64,000 nucleotides of DNA, from NCBI RefSeq assembly GCF_900105055.1, contig NZ_FNTA01000004.1, positions 3,875,501 to 3,939,500 on the forward strand, read 5' to 3'. Positions 16,372-24,194 of the stretch are shown one piece after another. The notes beneath the pieces were generated by a model. That model was not told the DNA's origin, searched no databases, and saw only the letters and a program-made list of their open reading frames with translations. Numbering within the stretch: position 1 is the first letter of the stretch; every line of letters starts with the position of its first letter. A program made the translations under genes and the position numbers. This DNA is from Amycolatopsis lurida (GTDB lineage Bacteria; Actinomycetota; Actinomycetes; Mycobacteriales; Pseudonocardiaceae).

Positions 16372-17583
16372 GTGATTGACGAGACGACTCCACCCCGAGT
16401 TGACAGCGAAGTCGGCCCCCTGCGTGCGGTGCTGCTGCACAGGCCCGGCAACGAGCTCAAAAGGCTCACGCCTCGCAACAACGACCAGCTCCTGTTCGAT
16501 TCCATCCCCTGGGTGGACCGCGCGCAGGAGGAGCACGACGCGTTCGCCGAGGTGCTGCGCGGCCGAGGTGTCGAGGTGCTGCTGCTGGCCGACGCGCTGC
16601 GCACGGCACTCGCCGACACCCGCGCCCACGCGGCCGGGGTGCACGCGGCGGTCGACGAGCGGCGGCTCGGGCCCGACCTTGCCGATTCGCTCCGTTCCCA
16701 TCTGTCGAGCGTCGCGCCCGCGACCCTGGCCGAGGTCCTGATGGCGGGGATGACCTTCGAGGAACTGCCCGCCGCCGAGGGCGCCTCGCTGGTCCGGCTG
16801 ATGAACCACCCGAACGACTTCGCCGTCGATCCGCTGCCCAACCTGCTGTTCACCCGTGACTCGTCGGCCTGGATCGGCGACCGGGTCGCGGTCTCCTCGC
16901 TGACCATGCCCGCCAGGGTCCGCGAGACCGCGGTACTGGACCTCATCTACGCCTATCACCCGTGGTTCCGCCACGCGTCCCGCGCGTACGGCGCGCATTC
17001 GGCGCCGATCGAGGGCGGTGACGTCATGCTGCTCTCGCCGGGTGTCCTGGCCATCGGCGTCGGCGAGCGGACGACCGCGGCGGGTGCGGAGTCGCTGGCG
17101 CGGTCGGTCTTCGCCGACGGGATCGCGCACACCGTGCTCGCCGTGCCCATCCAGCAGACCCGCGCGACCATGCATCTGGACACCGTCTGCACGATGGTCG
17201 ACGCCGACGCCGTCGTCATGTATCCGCTTTCCCGCGATTCACTGACCGCGTTCACTATGCGGCCGACCGACGACGGTTCCGTGAAGGTGGAAGGCCCGGC
17301 CCCATTCCTCACCGCGGCCGCCGAGGCAATGGGAATCGACCGGCTCCGCGTCATCGACACCGGGCTCGATCCGGTCACCGCGGAACGCGAGCAATGGGAC
17401 GACGGGAACAACACCCTCGCCCTCGCGCCCGGCGTCGTCGTCGGGTACGAACGTAATGTGGAAACCAACGCGCGCCTGGCCGAAGCCGGTATCGAAGTAC
17501 TGGCCATCACCGGCTCCGAGCTGGGCTCCGGTCGCGGCGGGCCGCGCTGCATGTCCTGCCCGATCCGACGCGAAAGCATCTGA
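16372..17583 (+). CDS. arcA: Arginine deiminase
   Basis: The enzyme hydrolyses arginine to citrulline and ammonia, the first step of the ADI pathway. It has 403 residues, normal for the family. All catalytic residues are visible: Asp163 in FTRDSSAW, Glu214 in IEGGDVM, His268 with Asp270 in TMHLDTVC, and the nucleophile Cys396 in RCMSCPI. The guanidine-binding N-terminus EVGPLRAVLLHRPGNEL is also canonical. The GTG at 16372 has TAGTGT six bases upstream, so it is probably leaderless. No arcB, arcC or arcD is adjacent, so the gene acts alone here. Confidence 0.96.
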   Translation: MIDETTPPRVDSEVGPLRAVLLHRPGNELKRLTPRNNDQLLFDSIPWVDRAQEEHDAFAEVLRGRGVEVLLLADALRTALADTRAHAAGVHAAVDERRLGPDLADSLRSHLSSVAPATLAEVLMAGMTFEELPAAEGASLVRLMNHPNDFAVDPLPNLLFTRDSSAWIGDRVAVSSLTMPARVRETAVLDLIYAYHPWFRHASRAYGAHSAPIEGGDVMLLSPGVLAIGVGERTTAAGAESLARSVFADGIAHTVLAVPIQQTRATMHLDTVCTMVDADAVVMYPLSRDSLTAFTMRPTDDGSVKVEGPAPFLTAAAEAMGIDRLRVIDTGLDPVTAEREQWDDGNNTLALAPGVVVGYERNVETNARLAEAGIEVLAITGSELGSGRGGPRCMSCPIRRESI

Positions 17584-17592
17584 CCCAGGAAA

Positions 17593-17679
17593 TAAAGTAA
17601 GCCTTCCCTAATCGATTTCCATTGATTAGGGAAGGCTTACTTAATTGAGGTGAACCTAGTATTGGGAATACTAACCTAA
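17593..17679. promoter_or_regulatory. Array of IdeR-type iron boxes within a 19-bp perfect hairpin, upstream of ferritin
   Basis: Segments 17595-17613 and 17624-17642 are perfect 19-bp reverse complements with a 10-base loop, able to terminate arcA. Each arm carries an iron box: TTAGGGAAGGCTTACTTAA (17626-17644) matches the IdeR consensus at 15 of 19 positions, and the opposite-strand box at 17593-17611 at 14 of 19. A third box, ATTGGGAATACTAACCTAA (17661-17679), matches at 13 of 19. Paired boxes well upstream of a ferritin gene resemble the arrangement where IdeR activates bfrB in mycobacteria. Confidence 0.7.
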
Positions 17680-17741
17680 TAGGGGGCAGATCACCAGATA
17701 AAAGTGGAAACCGAATAAGGGTTTGGCGTATCGTCGAACAC

Positions 17742-18293
17742 ATGGCCCTCCTCAAGAAGCAACCGCGCTCGAAGTTCTACGAACTGCTGCAGGCGCAGAT
17801 CCACAACGAGTTCAACGCCTCCCAGCAGTACATCGCGCTGGCGGTCTGGTTCGACGCCGAGGACCTGCCGCAGCTCGCGAAGCATTTCTACAAGCAGTCC
17901 GTCGAGGAGCGGAACCACGCGATGGCGCTCGTCCAGTACATGCTGGACACCGACCACCACGTGGAGATCCCCGGCACCGGCGACGTGCGCAACGACTTCT
18001 CCGACGTCACCGAGCTGATCGAGCTCGCGCTGCAGCAGGAGAAGGACGTCGCGACCGACATCCAGCAGCTGGCCAAGGCCGCTCGCGCCGAAGAGGACTA
18101 CATCGGCGAGCAGTTCACGCAGTGGTTCCTCAAGGAGCAGGTCGAGGAGATCTCCCAGATGTCCACGCTGCTCAACATCGTCAAGCGCGCGAACGGCAAC
18201 CTGTTCGAGGTGGAGAACCACCTGCACCGTGAATCCGTCGGGGACGGCGGCGCCGACTCGGGGATGCCCCCGGTCGCGGGCGGCGCGCTCTGA
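17742..18293 (+). CDS. Bacterial non-heme ferritin
   Basis: The 183-residue protein forms the four-helix ferritin bundle and stores iron. Metal ligands at the ferroxidase centre are visible: Glu in IHNEFNASQQY, Glu and His in SVEERNHAM, and later Glu residues in REEDYIGEQFTQWF-like and EQVEEISQMS segments. It lacks the conserved heme-ligand methionine pattern of bacterioferritin and is closest in style to mycobacterial BfrB. TATCGT (17729-17734) lies seven bases before the ATG and no Shine-Dalgarno is present, indicating a leaderless mRNA. The upstream iron boxes predict IdeR control, probably activation. Confidence 0.92.
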   Translation: MALLKKQPRSKFYELLQAQIHNEFNASQQYIALAVWFDAEDLPQLAKHFYKQSVEERNHAMALVQYMLDTDHHVEIPGTGDVRNDFSDVTELIELALQQEKDVATDIQQLAKAARAEEDYIGEQFTQWFLKEQVEEISQMSTLLNIVKRANGNLFEVENHLHRESVGDGGADSGMPPVAGGAL

Positions 18294-18321
18294 CGCACTG
18301 ACCAACGCTCCCACCACGGGA

Positions 18322-18357
18322 AAACCCGGGCTCTCCCCCTTGGAGAAGCCCGGGTTT
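18322..18357. terminator. Bidirectional terminator between ferritin and the anti-sigma-like gene
   Basis: AAACCCGGGCT (18322-18332) pairs perfectly with AGCCCGGGTTT (18347-18357), with CTCC/GGAG extending the stem inside. The flanking A and T residues serve both strands. It separates two convergent genes. Confidence 0.85.
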
Positions 18358-18368
18358 ACTTCGTCCCG

Positions 18369-19211
18369 TCAGCTGAACTGACAGCTCTGCTCGATCCGGG
18401 TCAGCAGGATGCCCAGGACCGACCCGTCGTTGCCCAGCGCGATCCGGTACGCGCTCACCGAACTGATCGGCGCGAAGTAGGCATTGCCGTTCTTGGTGCC
18501 ACCGGGGTAGGCGGCGAGGATGTCCGCCTCGGTCGAACCGACCCCGATTCCCTCGGGGGTGTGCACCGCACCGGAGGGGTTGATGACCGTGATCCCGTCG
18601 GCCTCGGTCAGCGACACCGAAGTCGGCCCGGGAACGGCGGCTCCCTCCACGTAGCCGTAGACGCAGGCTTGCCGCCAATCCTTCGCGCGCAGCGGGCCGG
18701 CGGCGGCTTCCGCCTCCTCCTCGCTCATCCCGAGCCGGAGCTTGCCGAAGCCGGCCGGGGACAGCAGCGCGCCGGTGGTCACCTTGCGCGGTGTCGGCGG
18801 CTTCGTGACGGTGGTGCTCTTCGGCGGTTCGACCGGCCCGTCGGGGACCGTCGACGGCGGTGGCACGGACGCCGGGTGCGTCGACGCCGCCGGGGCGGAA
18901 ACCGGCGGCGCGGAACTCCCCGGCCCAGGCTGCGCGAGGCTCGACGAGGCCGCCCCCACGGTGAGCTGGTCGCCTCCGGGGAAGGCCGCGCCGTTGTCCT
19001 TGTCCTGGATCGTGAAAATCGTGACCCCGCCGGCCAGCAGCACCACCGCGGCGGCCATCCCGCTCGTCGTCTGCATCAGCTGGCGGCGGCGACGGCGGCG
19101 GCGGGCGCCCGCGACGATCGTCTCGGGATTCAGCGTGGATCCCACGCTCAGCCGCTCATCAGAGAACAGGTCACGCAGCTTCCGCTGCACGTCCTCGTCG
19201 GACATGTTCAT
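18369..19211 (-). CDS. Membrane-bound partner (putative anti-sigma factor) of the SigE-like sigma factor
   Basis: The 280-residue protein has a short cytoplasmic N-terminus (MSDEDVQRKLRDLFSDERLS), an Arg-rich stretch, a single membrane helix (about 45-66) and a Pro/Ser/Thr-rich linker. A secreted globular domain follows (about 145-280) with GFGKLRLGMSEEEAEAA and GSTEADILAAYPGG, a repeat-like pattern. No zinc-binding HxxxCxxC is visible, so the anti-sigma role is inferred from topology and from the ATGA overlap with the sigma gene. An inner ATG at 19205 is an alternative start. Two cysteines in the secreted domain (QACVYG and QSCQFS) could form a disulfide. Confidence 0.68.
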   Translation of the reverse strand: MNMSDEDVQRKLRDLFSDERLSVGSTLNPETIVAGARRRRRRRQLMQTTSGMAAAVVLLAGGVTIFTIQDKDNGAAFPGGDQLTVGAASSSLAQPGPGSSAPPVSAPAASTHPASVPPPSTVPDGPVEPPKSTTVTKPPTPRKVTTGALLSPAGFGKLRLGMSEEEAEAAAGPLRAKDWRQACVYGYVEGAAVPGPTSVSLTEADGITVINPSGAVHTPEGIGVGSTEADILAAYPGGTKNGNAYFAPISSVSAYRIALGNDGSVLGILLTRIEQSCQFS

Positions 19212-19720
19212 CCCGCTTCCCTCCCTTCGTCCTTGGGCTCGAGCAGGGCGAGCTTCGTGCGCAGCGACGCCATCGCCTTGCTCGCCTGGCTTTTGACAGT
19301 GCCCTGGCTGACCCCGAGCGAATCCGCGATCTCGGCTTCGGACAGGCCTTCGTAGTAACGCAGGACCATCACCGCGCGTTGCCGCGGCGGCAGCGCTCGT
19401 AACGCCTGCCACAGTGGTTCGTGCTCGAACGGGTCGGCCGGACTGTACGGCTGGGTGTCCGGCAGATCGGCGACCAGGCTCTCGCGTTTGGTCCGGCGCC
19501 AGCGGCTGATATGCGCGTTGGCCATCGAACGGCGGATGTAGGCCATCGGGTCGCCGGTCTTGTGCTGGACGTACGACCAGCGGGAACCGATCTTCTCCAG
19601 CACGGTCTGGACCAGGTCGGCGGCGTCGTGCGGGTTTCCGGTGAGGGCGTGGCCGTACCTCAGCAGACCCGGGAGGCTGGTCCTCACGAAGTCGGCGAAG
19701 TCGATGAGTTCACCCGGCAC
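19208..19720 (-). CDS. SigE family (ECF-type) RNA polymerase sigma factor
   Basis: The 170-residue protein has sigma region 2 (about 8-75: DFVRTSLPGLLRYGHALTG and DAADLVQTVLEKIGSRW) and region 4 (about 110-160: LPPRQRAVMVLRYYEGLSEAEIADSLGVS then GTVKSQ). This is the SigE-family type abundant in actinomycetes. The GTG at 19720 has GGAGGAG six bases upstream; an in-frame extension to 19864 looks like a shadow. It is translationally coupled to the following membrane protein, which is its likely regulator. Confidence 0.9.
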   Translation of the reverse strand: MPGELIDFADFVRTSLPGLLRYGHALTGNPHDAADLVQTVLEKIGSRWSYVQHKTGDPMAYIRRSMANAHISRWRRTKRESLVADLPDTQPYSPADPFEHEPLWQALRALPPRQRAVMVLRYYEGLSEAEIADSLGVSQGTVKSQASKAMASLRTKLALLEPKDEGREAG

Positions 19721-19904
19721 GTCACTCCTCCGGCTCTCGCCGGCCCCCCAGACGTCCGTCCCCGGTAAGACCGTCGCGGCAGCGGTCACCGTATCGCCTC
19801 CCCCCGGTGTCACCCGGCCAGGTTCGCCTGGCTCATCTCTCCCGAAACGCATGACGGCCCCCACAGGTTGTCTCTTGCCGCGTACCAGTTCGAGGGGCGC
19901 CGGC

Positions 19905-20258
19905 TCAACGCCGCGACACGGAGCCGGGAATTCTGAACGTACCGTCCCCCTGAACAGGGAATTCGTGGACGGCCACCACGGCGTTACGCGGTATCGGCCC
20001 GTACACGTGGGGGAACTGGAGACCGGCCGGATGCGGCGGGTCGCCGTCCTCCCAGACGACGGGCGCGCCGACGAGCGCCGGGTCGATTTCCAGCAGCAGC
20101 AGATCGGTGCGGCCGGGGAACACGGCGTTGGCCGGGATATGCGCCGTTCCCGGGTCCGAGCAGTGGATGAAGCCGTCGGAGGTGAGCGACGCGGCGGTGT
20201 AGACGCCGCCTTCGGGCACCGCGGCCCAGTCGGCCTCGGGGCAGATATGGAGGATCAC
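19905..20258 (-). CDS. DUF952 family protein
   Basis: The 117-residue protein matches the DUF952 pattern: ADWAAVPEGGVYTAASLTSDGFIHCSD near the N-terminus, then LLLLEIDPALVGAPVVWE and HVYGPIPRNAVVAV. The FIHCS and HVYGP histidines are the family hallmarks. The fold is related to ADP-ribose-binding or glutathione-transferase-like small domains, but the function is not established. The start is taken as GTG at 20258, where VILHICPEADW begins; an upstream ATG would translate through a palindromic repeat. Confidence 0.75.
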   Translation of the reverse strand: MILHICPEADWAAVPEGGVYTAASLTSDGFIHCSDPGTAHIPANAVFPGRTDLLLLEIDPALVGAPVVWEDGDPPHPAGLQFPHVYGPIPRNAVVAVHEFPVQGDGTFRIPGSVSRR

Positions 20259-20269
20259 TCGCCCATCCT

Positions 20270-20322
20270 CGCGCATTTCGTCCTCTGGATGCGGAACCCG
20301 CATTCGGAGGACGAAATGCGCG
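20270..20322. repeat. 53-bp cruciform-forming palindrome
   Basis: Arms CGCGCATTTCGTCCTC (20270-20285) and GAGGACGAAATGCGCG (20307-20322) are perfect complements. The interior also pairs (GATGCGG with CCGCATT, one end mismatch). It lies between two genes of the same strand, so it could terminate or process transcripts. Confidence 0.85.
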
Positions 20323-20330
20323 GGAGGAGG

Positions 20331-21212
20331 TCAGCGGATGGTGAGCTGGCGGCCGATCAGGCCGTCGCGCGAGCGCCGCTCGGCGGCATTGAGCGGCTCG
20401 GTGTCGAGCGACTTCAGCGCGGCCTCGAGGCGGACGCCGAGCTGGTCCTTCGCGTCGGCCCATTCGCGGGCGTGGGCCTCGGGGTCGAGGTCCCACACCG
20501 GAACGAGCAGCCCGTGCGCGCGGAACGAACCGGCGTAGCGGGAGCCGTCGCCGAGGCTCAGCTCGCCGGCCGCGGACAGCCGCGCAAGCGCTTGCAGCAG
20601 CAGGTTCTCCGGTTCCGGGCGGACCCAGCGCAGGTGCGCCTTCTCGCCGGCGAGCACCCAGTACGCGCCTGCGCCGAGGCGTTCGGTCGGCATGATCGCC
20701 GCGTTCGCCCGCTCGAGCGAGAGCGCGACGTCGCCGCTCGCGTCGGCGTCTTCGGGGAGCCACCAGGCGAAGTCGTTGTAGAGCGTGACGTCGAGTTCGG
20801 CGTTCACGTCGAGCAGGTCCTGGAGACGGGCCTTCTCGTCGGCGGTGGGCGGCGTCGTGGTGTCCGGCACGGACAGCACGTCACCCTCCTTGGCGTCCAG
20901 GACCCACTGCAGCGCGCGGCCGAGGTCGCGGCTGATGTCCGAGGAGCGGGTCTGCACCTGCATCCCGACGTAGCGCTCGCCGTCGGACCGGACGAACGCG
21001 GCCGCCGCCATCGGCAGCACCGTGCCGAGGGTGACCTTCTCGCCGGAGCCCAGCGTGAGCGCCGCCGTCGCCGACGGGACGAACTCGCGCAGCGCGATCA
21101 GCTCGGTCTCCGCCGCGAGCCCCTCGAAGGGCTGGCCGACGAAGACGTCGCGCACCTTCGGCTTGCGGTCCGAGGTCGTCTTGGGACCCTTCTTGCGCGA
21201 ACCCTTGCCCAC
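20331..21212 (-). CDS. DUF5926 family protein
   Basis: The 293-residue soluble protein begins with a very basic tail (MGKGSRKKGPKTTSDRKPK), followed by RDVFVGQPFEGLAAETELIALREFVPSATA, the characteristic start of actinobacterial DUF5926 proteins. Later blocks are TLYNDFAWWLPEDA and HLRWVRPEPENLLLQALARL. The function is unknown; the family is nearly universal in actinobacteria. The GTG start at 21212 has GAGGAGG seven bases upstream. There is no operon partner. Confidence 0.8.
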   Translation of the reverse strand: MGKGSRKKGPKTTSDRKPKVRDVFVGQPFEGLAAETELIALREFVPSATAALTLGSGEKVTLGTVLPMAAAAFVRSDGERYVGMQVQTRSSDISRDLGRALQWVLDAKEGDVLSVPDTTTPPTADEKARLQDLLDVNAELDVTLYNDFAWWLPEDADASGDVALSLERANAAIMPTERLGAGAYWVLAGEKAHLRWVRPEPENLLLQALARLSAAGELSLGDGSRYAGSFRAHGLLVPVWDLDPEAHAREWADAKDQLGVRLEAALKSLDTEPLNAAERRSRDGLIGRQLTIR

Positions 21213-21497
21213 GTCAGCCTCCTCAAAGCTCGGTTCGGAACGCTATCGCGGGAGGGCACGCGTCTCGTAAGGCCCCCGGGGTTGGTGACGAAGACAGCGC
21301 GACGACACCCGGCAGACCACCGGGCCGACCGGATCGGTGGGTTTCAGCGGCCATCCGGGTACCACGGAAACGTGACAGCGGAAGGCCGCCGCAATTCGGA
21401 TGATCTAACCGCGGGTGACGACCCTGCCCTTTCCCCGTATTTCGGCGAATACTTGATCTTGGCGCTGATCGCGCCGAACCACGAGAAGGGATCAAAG

Positions 21498-21710
21498 ATG
21501 AGCAACTCCAAGCGTCGGGCCGCGCTGGCGGCCTTGCCCGTGGCACTCGGACTGCTGGTGGCGGGCCCCACGGTGGGCATGGCTTCGGCCGCCGCGCCCC
21601 AGGCCGAGAAGAGCGACGAGGCACGCTGCCTGCTGCTCTGTTTCGGCCACTACCACCACCATCATTATTTCCATCACCACCACGGCCACCCGGGCTGGTG
21701 GCTGTATTGA
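21498..21710 (+). CDS. Small secreted histidine-rich peptide
   Basis: The 70-residue precursor has a clear Sec signal peptide (basic SNSKRR, hydrophobic about 8-28, ASAAA cleavage region near 29-33). The mature peptide of about 38 residues contains a Cys pair (CLLLC, residues 44 and 48) and ten histidines between residues 51 and 64 (HYHHHHYFHHHHGH), ending GWWLY. This composition predicts tight Zn, Ni or Cu binding outside the cell. AGAAGGGA precedes the ATG. It stands alone, about 70 bases before the P450 gene, which has its own -10. I know no named family for it. Confidence 0.75.
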   Translation: MSNSKRRAALAALPVALGLLVAGPTVGMASAAAPQAEKSDEARCLLLCFGHYHHHHYFHHHHGHPGWWLY

Positions 21711-21782
21711 TGAGTCTGTGACCGCGTCGGGGTGGGCTCCCGGCGCGACACGGTCGCGGCGAGGCCGGGTTAAAGTCGGCGA

Positions 21783-22952
21783 GTGTTCGACCTCGCCGAC
21801 CCGGCCTTCCTCGCGAATCCGTACCCGTATTTCGCCGACCTCCGCGAGCGCGGCGAAGTCCACCGCCACGACGGCCTCGGCATCGCCGTGGCGGTGTCGC
21901 ACGCGGCGTCGGCCGCCGTCCTGCGGCATCGCGGACTCGGCCGGATCTGGCAGGACGCGCTGCCGGTGGAGCGGTTCGCTTCGTTCAACCTGCTGCACCG
22001 CAACTCGCTGCTGGAGAACGAGCCGCCCGCCCACACTCGGCTGCGGCGGGTGATCGCGGGCGCGTTCGGTCGGGGGCACGTCCAGCGGCTGCGGCCGATG
22101 GTCGCCGAACTGGCCGACGGCATGGTCGCCCGCCTCGCCGCCGAGATCGCCGAAACCGGCTCGGCCGACCTGCTGACGCATCTCGCGCAGCCGCTGCCGG
22201 TCGCGGTCATCGCGGAACTCCTCGGCGTCCCGGTCGAGGACGGCCCGCGCATGGTGACCCTTTCGAACCACATCGTGAAGATGTACGAATACGGGCTCGC
22301 CGAAGAGAAGCGTGACGCCGCCGAAGCCGCGGCTGCGGAGTTCGTCGACTACCTGCGTGGCGTCGCGAAGCACCGCGCGAACTCCCCCGGCGACGACATC
22401 GTCAGCGATCTCCTGCGCAGTGAGCTCACCGAAGACGAACTGGTCGCGACCGCCGTCCTGCTTCTGATGGCCGGGCACGAGGCGACGGTGAACGTCATCG
22501 GGAACGGCGTCAACGCCCTGCTGACCCACCGCGACCAGTGGGAGCGACTGGTGGCCTCGCCGGAACTGCTGGACCCGTGCGTCGAGGAGCTGATCCGCTT
22601 CGACGCACCGCTCCAGCTCTTCGAGCGGACGGCGACCGCGGACGTCGAGATCGCCGGGTTCCGGGTGGCCGAGGGCGAGAAGGTCGGCGCGCTCCTCGGC
22701 GCCGCCGCACGGGACCCGAAGGTCTTCGACCGGCCAGACACCCTGGACATCGGCCGCACGCCGAACGCGCACCTCGGCTTCGGCATGGGCATCCACTACT
22801 GCGTCGGCGCCCCGCTCGCGCGCGTGGAGATCGCGGCCGCGCTGAGCTCCCTCGCCGCGAAGCTGCCGGGACTGGAACTCGCCGAGACCCCGGAGCGGCG
22901 ACCCGAATTCGTGATCCGGGGGCTGCGCTCGCTCCGGGTCACCACGCGCTAG
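21783..22952 (+). CDS. Cytochrome P450
   Basis: The 389-residue soluble P450 has the standard bacterial landmarks: I-helix AGHEAT (230-235), the ExxR pair in EELIRF (Glu269, Arg272), ERTATADVEI, and heme-binding FGMGIHYCVGAPLAR with Cys340 as thiolate ligand. It is a monooxygenase needing ferredoxin and reductase, neither of which is nearby. The substrate is unknown; the look is that of the CYP105/107-like actinobacterial group. TAAAGT lies six bases before the GTG start (21783), fitting a leaderless mRNA. It overlaps the convergent monooxygenase gene by four bases at the stops. Confidence 0.93.
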   Translation: MFDLADPAFLANPYPYFADLRERGEVHRHDGLGIAVAVSHAASAAVLRHRGLGRIWQDALPVERFASFNLLHRNSLLENEPPAHTRLRRVIAGAFGRGHVQRLRPMVAELADGMVARLAAEIAETGSADLLTHLAQPLPVAVIAELLGVPVEDGPRMVTLSNHIVKMYEYGLAEEKRDAAEAAAAEFVDYLRGVAKHRANSPGDDIVSDLLRSELTEDELVATAVLLLMAGHEATVNVIGNGVNALLTHRDQWERLVASPELLDPCVEELIRFDAPLQLFERTATADVEIAGFRVAEGEKVGALLGAAARDPKVFDRPDTLDIGRTPNAHLGFGMGIHYCVGAPLARVEIAAALSSLAAKLPGLELAETPERRPEFVIRGLRSLRVTTR

Positions 22953-23257
22953 GGGTACTCGACGACCACTTCGTAGAGCGCGGCGTTGGGCGTCGCGACC
23001 TCCGCGGCACGTTCGGTCGACGCCTGGAACACCTGGTTCTTCCCGGCCGCCTCCCATGCTTCCTTGCTGTCGTAGTGCGTGACGTTGACGAGCTGGAAGC
23101 GTGAATCCGGCAGCAGGGCCCGGTGGAGATTGGTGTCGCGGAAACCGGGCGCGTCCCGCATCAGCTTCGCGCGCTCTCGCCACGTCTCGACGAACTCGTC
23201 CACGCGGTCCGCGGGGATCTCGAAGACATTGATGAAGGTGACGCCGTCGTCGCTCAT
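22949..23257 (-). CDS. Antibiotic biosynthesis monooxygenase (ABM) domain protein
   Basis: The 102-residue protein is a single ferredoxin-like ABM domain: GVTFINVFEIPADRVDEFVETW, then PGFRDTNLHRAL and FQLVNVTHYDSKEAWEAA. Family members include cofactor-free quinone-forming monooxygenases, heme-degrading enzymes (IsdG/MhuD type) and signalling-related dimers. The conserved histidine in NVTHYDS is kept. The start is taken as ATG 23257 because the N-terminal extension reads through low-complexity sequence. A link to the P450 is possible but not shown; the two are convergent. Confidence 0.8.
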   Translation of the reverse strand: MSDDGVTFINVFEIPADRVDEFVETWRERAKLMRDAPGFRDTNLHRALLPDSRFQLVNVTHYDSKEAWEAAGKNQVFQASTERAAEVATPNAALYEVVVEYP

Positions 23258-23360
23258 GATCAGCAGTCTGGAACCTCCAGCGAGCTGGAGGTCAACGGTG
23301 ACCTGGCTCACCCCGGGTGGCCTGGGTGGCAGCAAAGGTCCCTTGCTCTCTTTCCGCAGG

Positions 23361-23798
23361 TCAGCGTGCAGCTTCGGGGTAAAGCGTGAAGTGGGAAACG
23401 TGCACCGGCTTGATGTGCTCGAAATGCCGACGGTCGACCGTCGCCACCTCGACCGTCTTCAACCGTTCCGCCGTGGCCACGACCGCGGCATCGGCCAGGC
23501 CGAGCGGCCAATCAGAGTACTGGCGCATCAGCACGGCCATCCGCCGGAAATCGTCGTCCATGGGGTGGTAGACAGCGAACTGAGGCGAGCGCATGAGTCC
23601 TTCGATGAACGCCGCTTCGGCCTCACCGCCGAGGTACTTCTCTATGTAGTGACATACCTCGGTCAACACCAACGACGGCACCAGCAGATCACGCGTGGCC
23701 GCGGTCTCCAGCCAGGACACCACCGCCTGATGATGATCGTCTTTTCGGCTGACCATGGCGATGAGCGGGCCGGCATCCACCACTATCGGGCGCGCCAT
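23361..23798 (-). CDS. VapC-like PIN domain toxin
   Basis: The 145-residue PIN ribonuclease has acidic residues in VVDAGPLIAMV (Asp8), VLTEVCHY (Glu47), GLADAAVVATAE (Asp about 102) and ATVDRRHFEHI (Asp about 120). These bind the metal ions that cleave RNA. It follows the presumed antitoxin gene by 18 bases on the same strand. Toxin after antitoxin is the usual vapBC order. Targets in related systems are tRNAs or rRNA; the target here is unknown. Confidence 0.88.
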   Translation of the reverse strand: MARPIVVDAGPLIAMVSRKDDHHQAVVSWLETAATRDLLVPSLVLTEVCHYIEKYLGGEAEAAFIEGLMRSPQFAVYHPMDDDFRRMAVLMRQYSDWPLGLADAAVVATAERLKTVEVATVDRRHFEHIKPVHVSHFTLYPEAAR

Positions 23799-23816
23799 CG
23801 GATCACCCGGTGCGTC

Positions 23817-24119
23817 TCAGGCGACATCTTGGCCGCGCACCACGGCCTTCACGCTCTCGGACGCATCCGCGGGAAGATCGAACATCCCCAAGAAGGACGG
23901 CGGCGAATACGGCGTCGACGGTTCGTCCGTGGCCGAGTCAGGCCTGCGGATTCCATGAGCGGTGAGGCCAGTTTTCCCGGCCGGTGAAAATCGGCCCGTG
24001 ACGGGCCTGGTGATCCTCTTCGTCCTGACGGCGGACGGTTTGTAAAGACCGAACACAGCAGACCTCGCCCGGCCGGTCTCCCCGGGGGGCAGATCACACT
24101 CCTGCTGCTCGCTGCTCAT
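23817..24119 (-). CDS. Putative antitoxin of the PIN toxin
   Basis: The 100-residue protein is rich in basic residues in its first two thirds and ends LGMFDLPADASESVKAVVRGQDVA, resembling the toxin-wrapping tail of VapB-type antitoxins. I do not see a clear ribbon-helix-helix or AbrB domain, so the antitoxin call rests mainly on position before the toxin. The ATG at 24119 is preceded by GGAGGT at very short spacing. If the first part is not a DNA-binding domain, regulation of the pair would be unusual. Confidence 0.55.
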   Translation of the reverse strand: MSSEQQECDLPPGETGRARSAVFGLYKPSAVRTKRITRPVTGRFSPAGKTGLTAHGIRRPDSATDEPSTPYSPPSFLGMFDLPADASESVKAVVRGQDVA

Positions 24120-24194
24120 ACCTCCATGTTACAGACCGATCCGCTCCCGGCGGAGTGCGGAGATCCGCATTCAAACGTTCAGTGGAAAGTTGCG

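Noticed and set aside
21648..21692. His tract as an introduced affinity tag or sequencing artefact
   Set aside because: It is interrupted by Tyr, Phe and Gly, uses mixed codons, and follows a natural signal peptide with its own ribosome-binding site.
21783..23257. P450 plus ABM monooxygenase as a natural-product gene cluster
   Set aside because: The two genes are convergent, overlap only at their stops, and no synthase, tailoring or transport gene is nearby.
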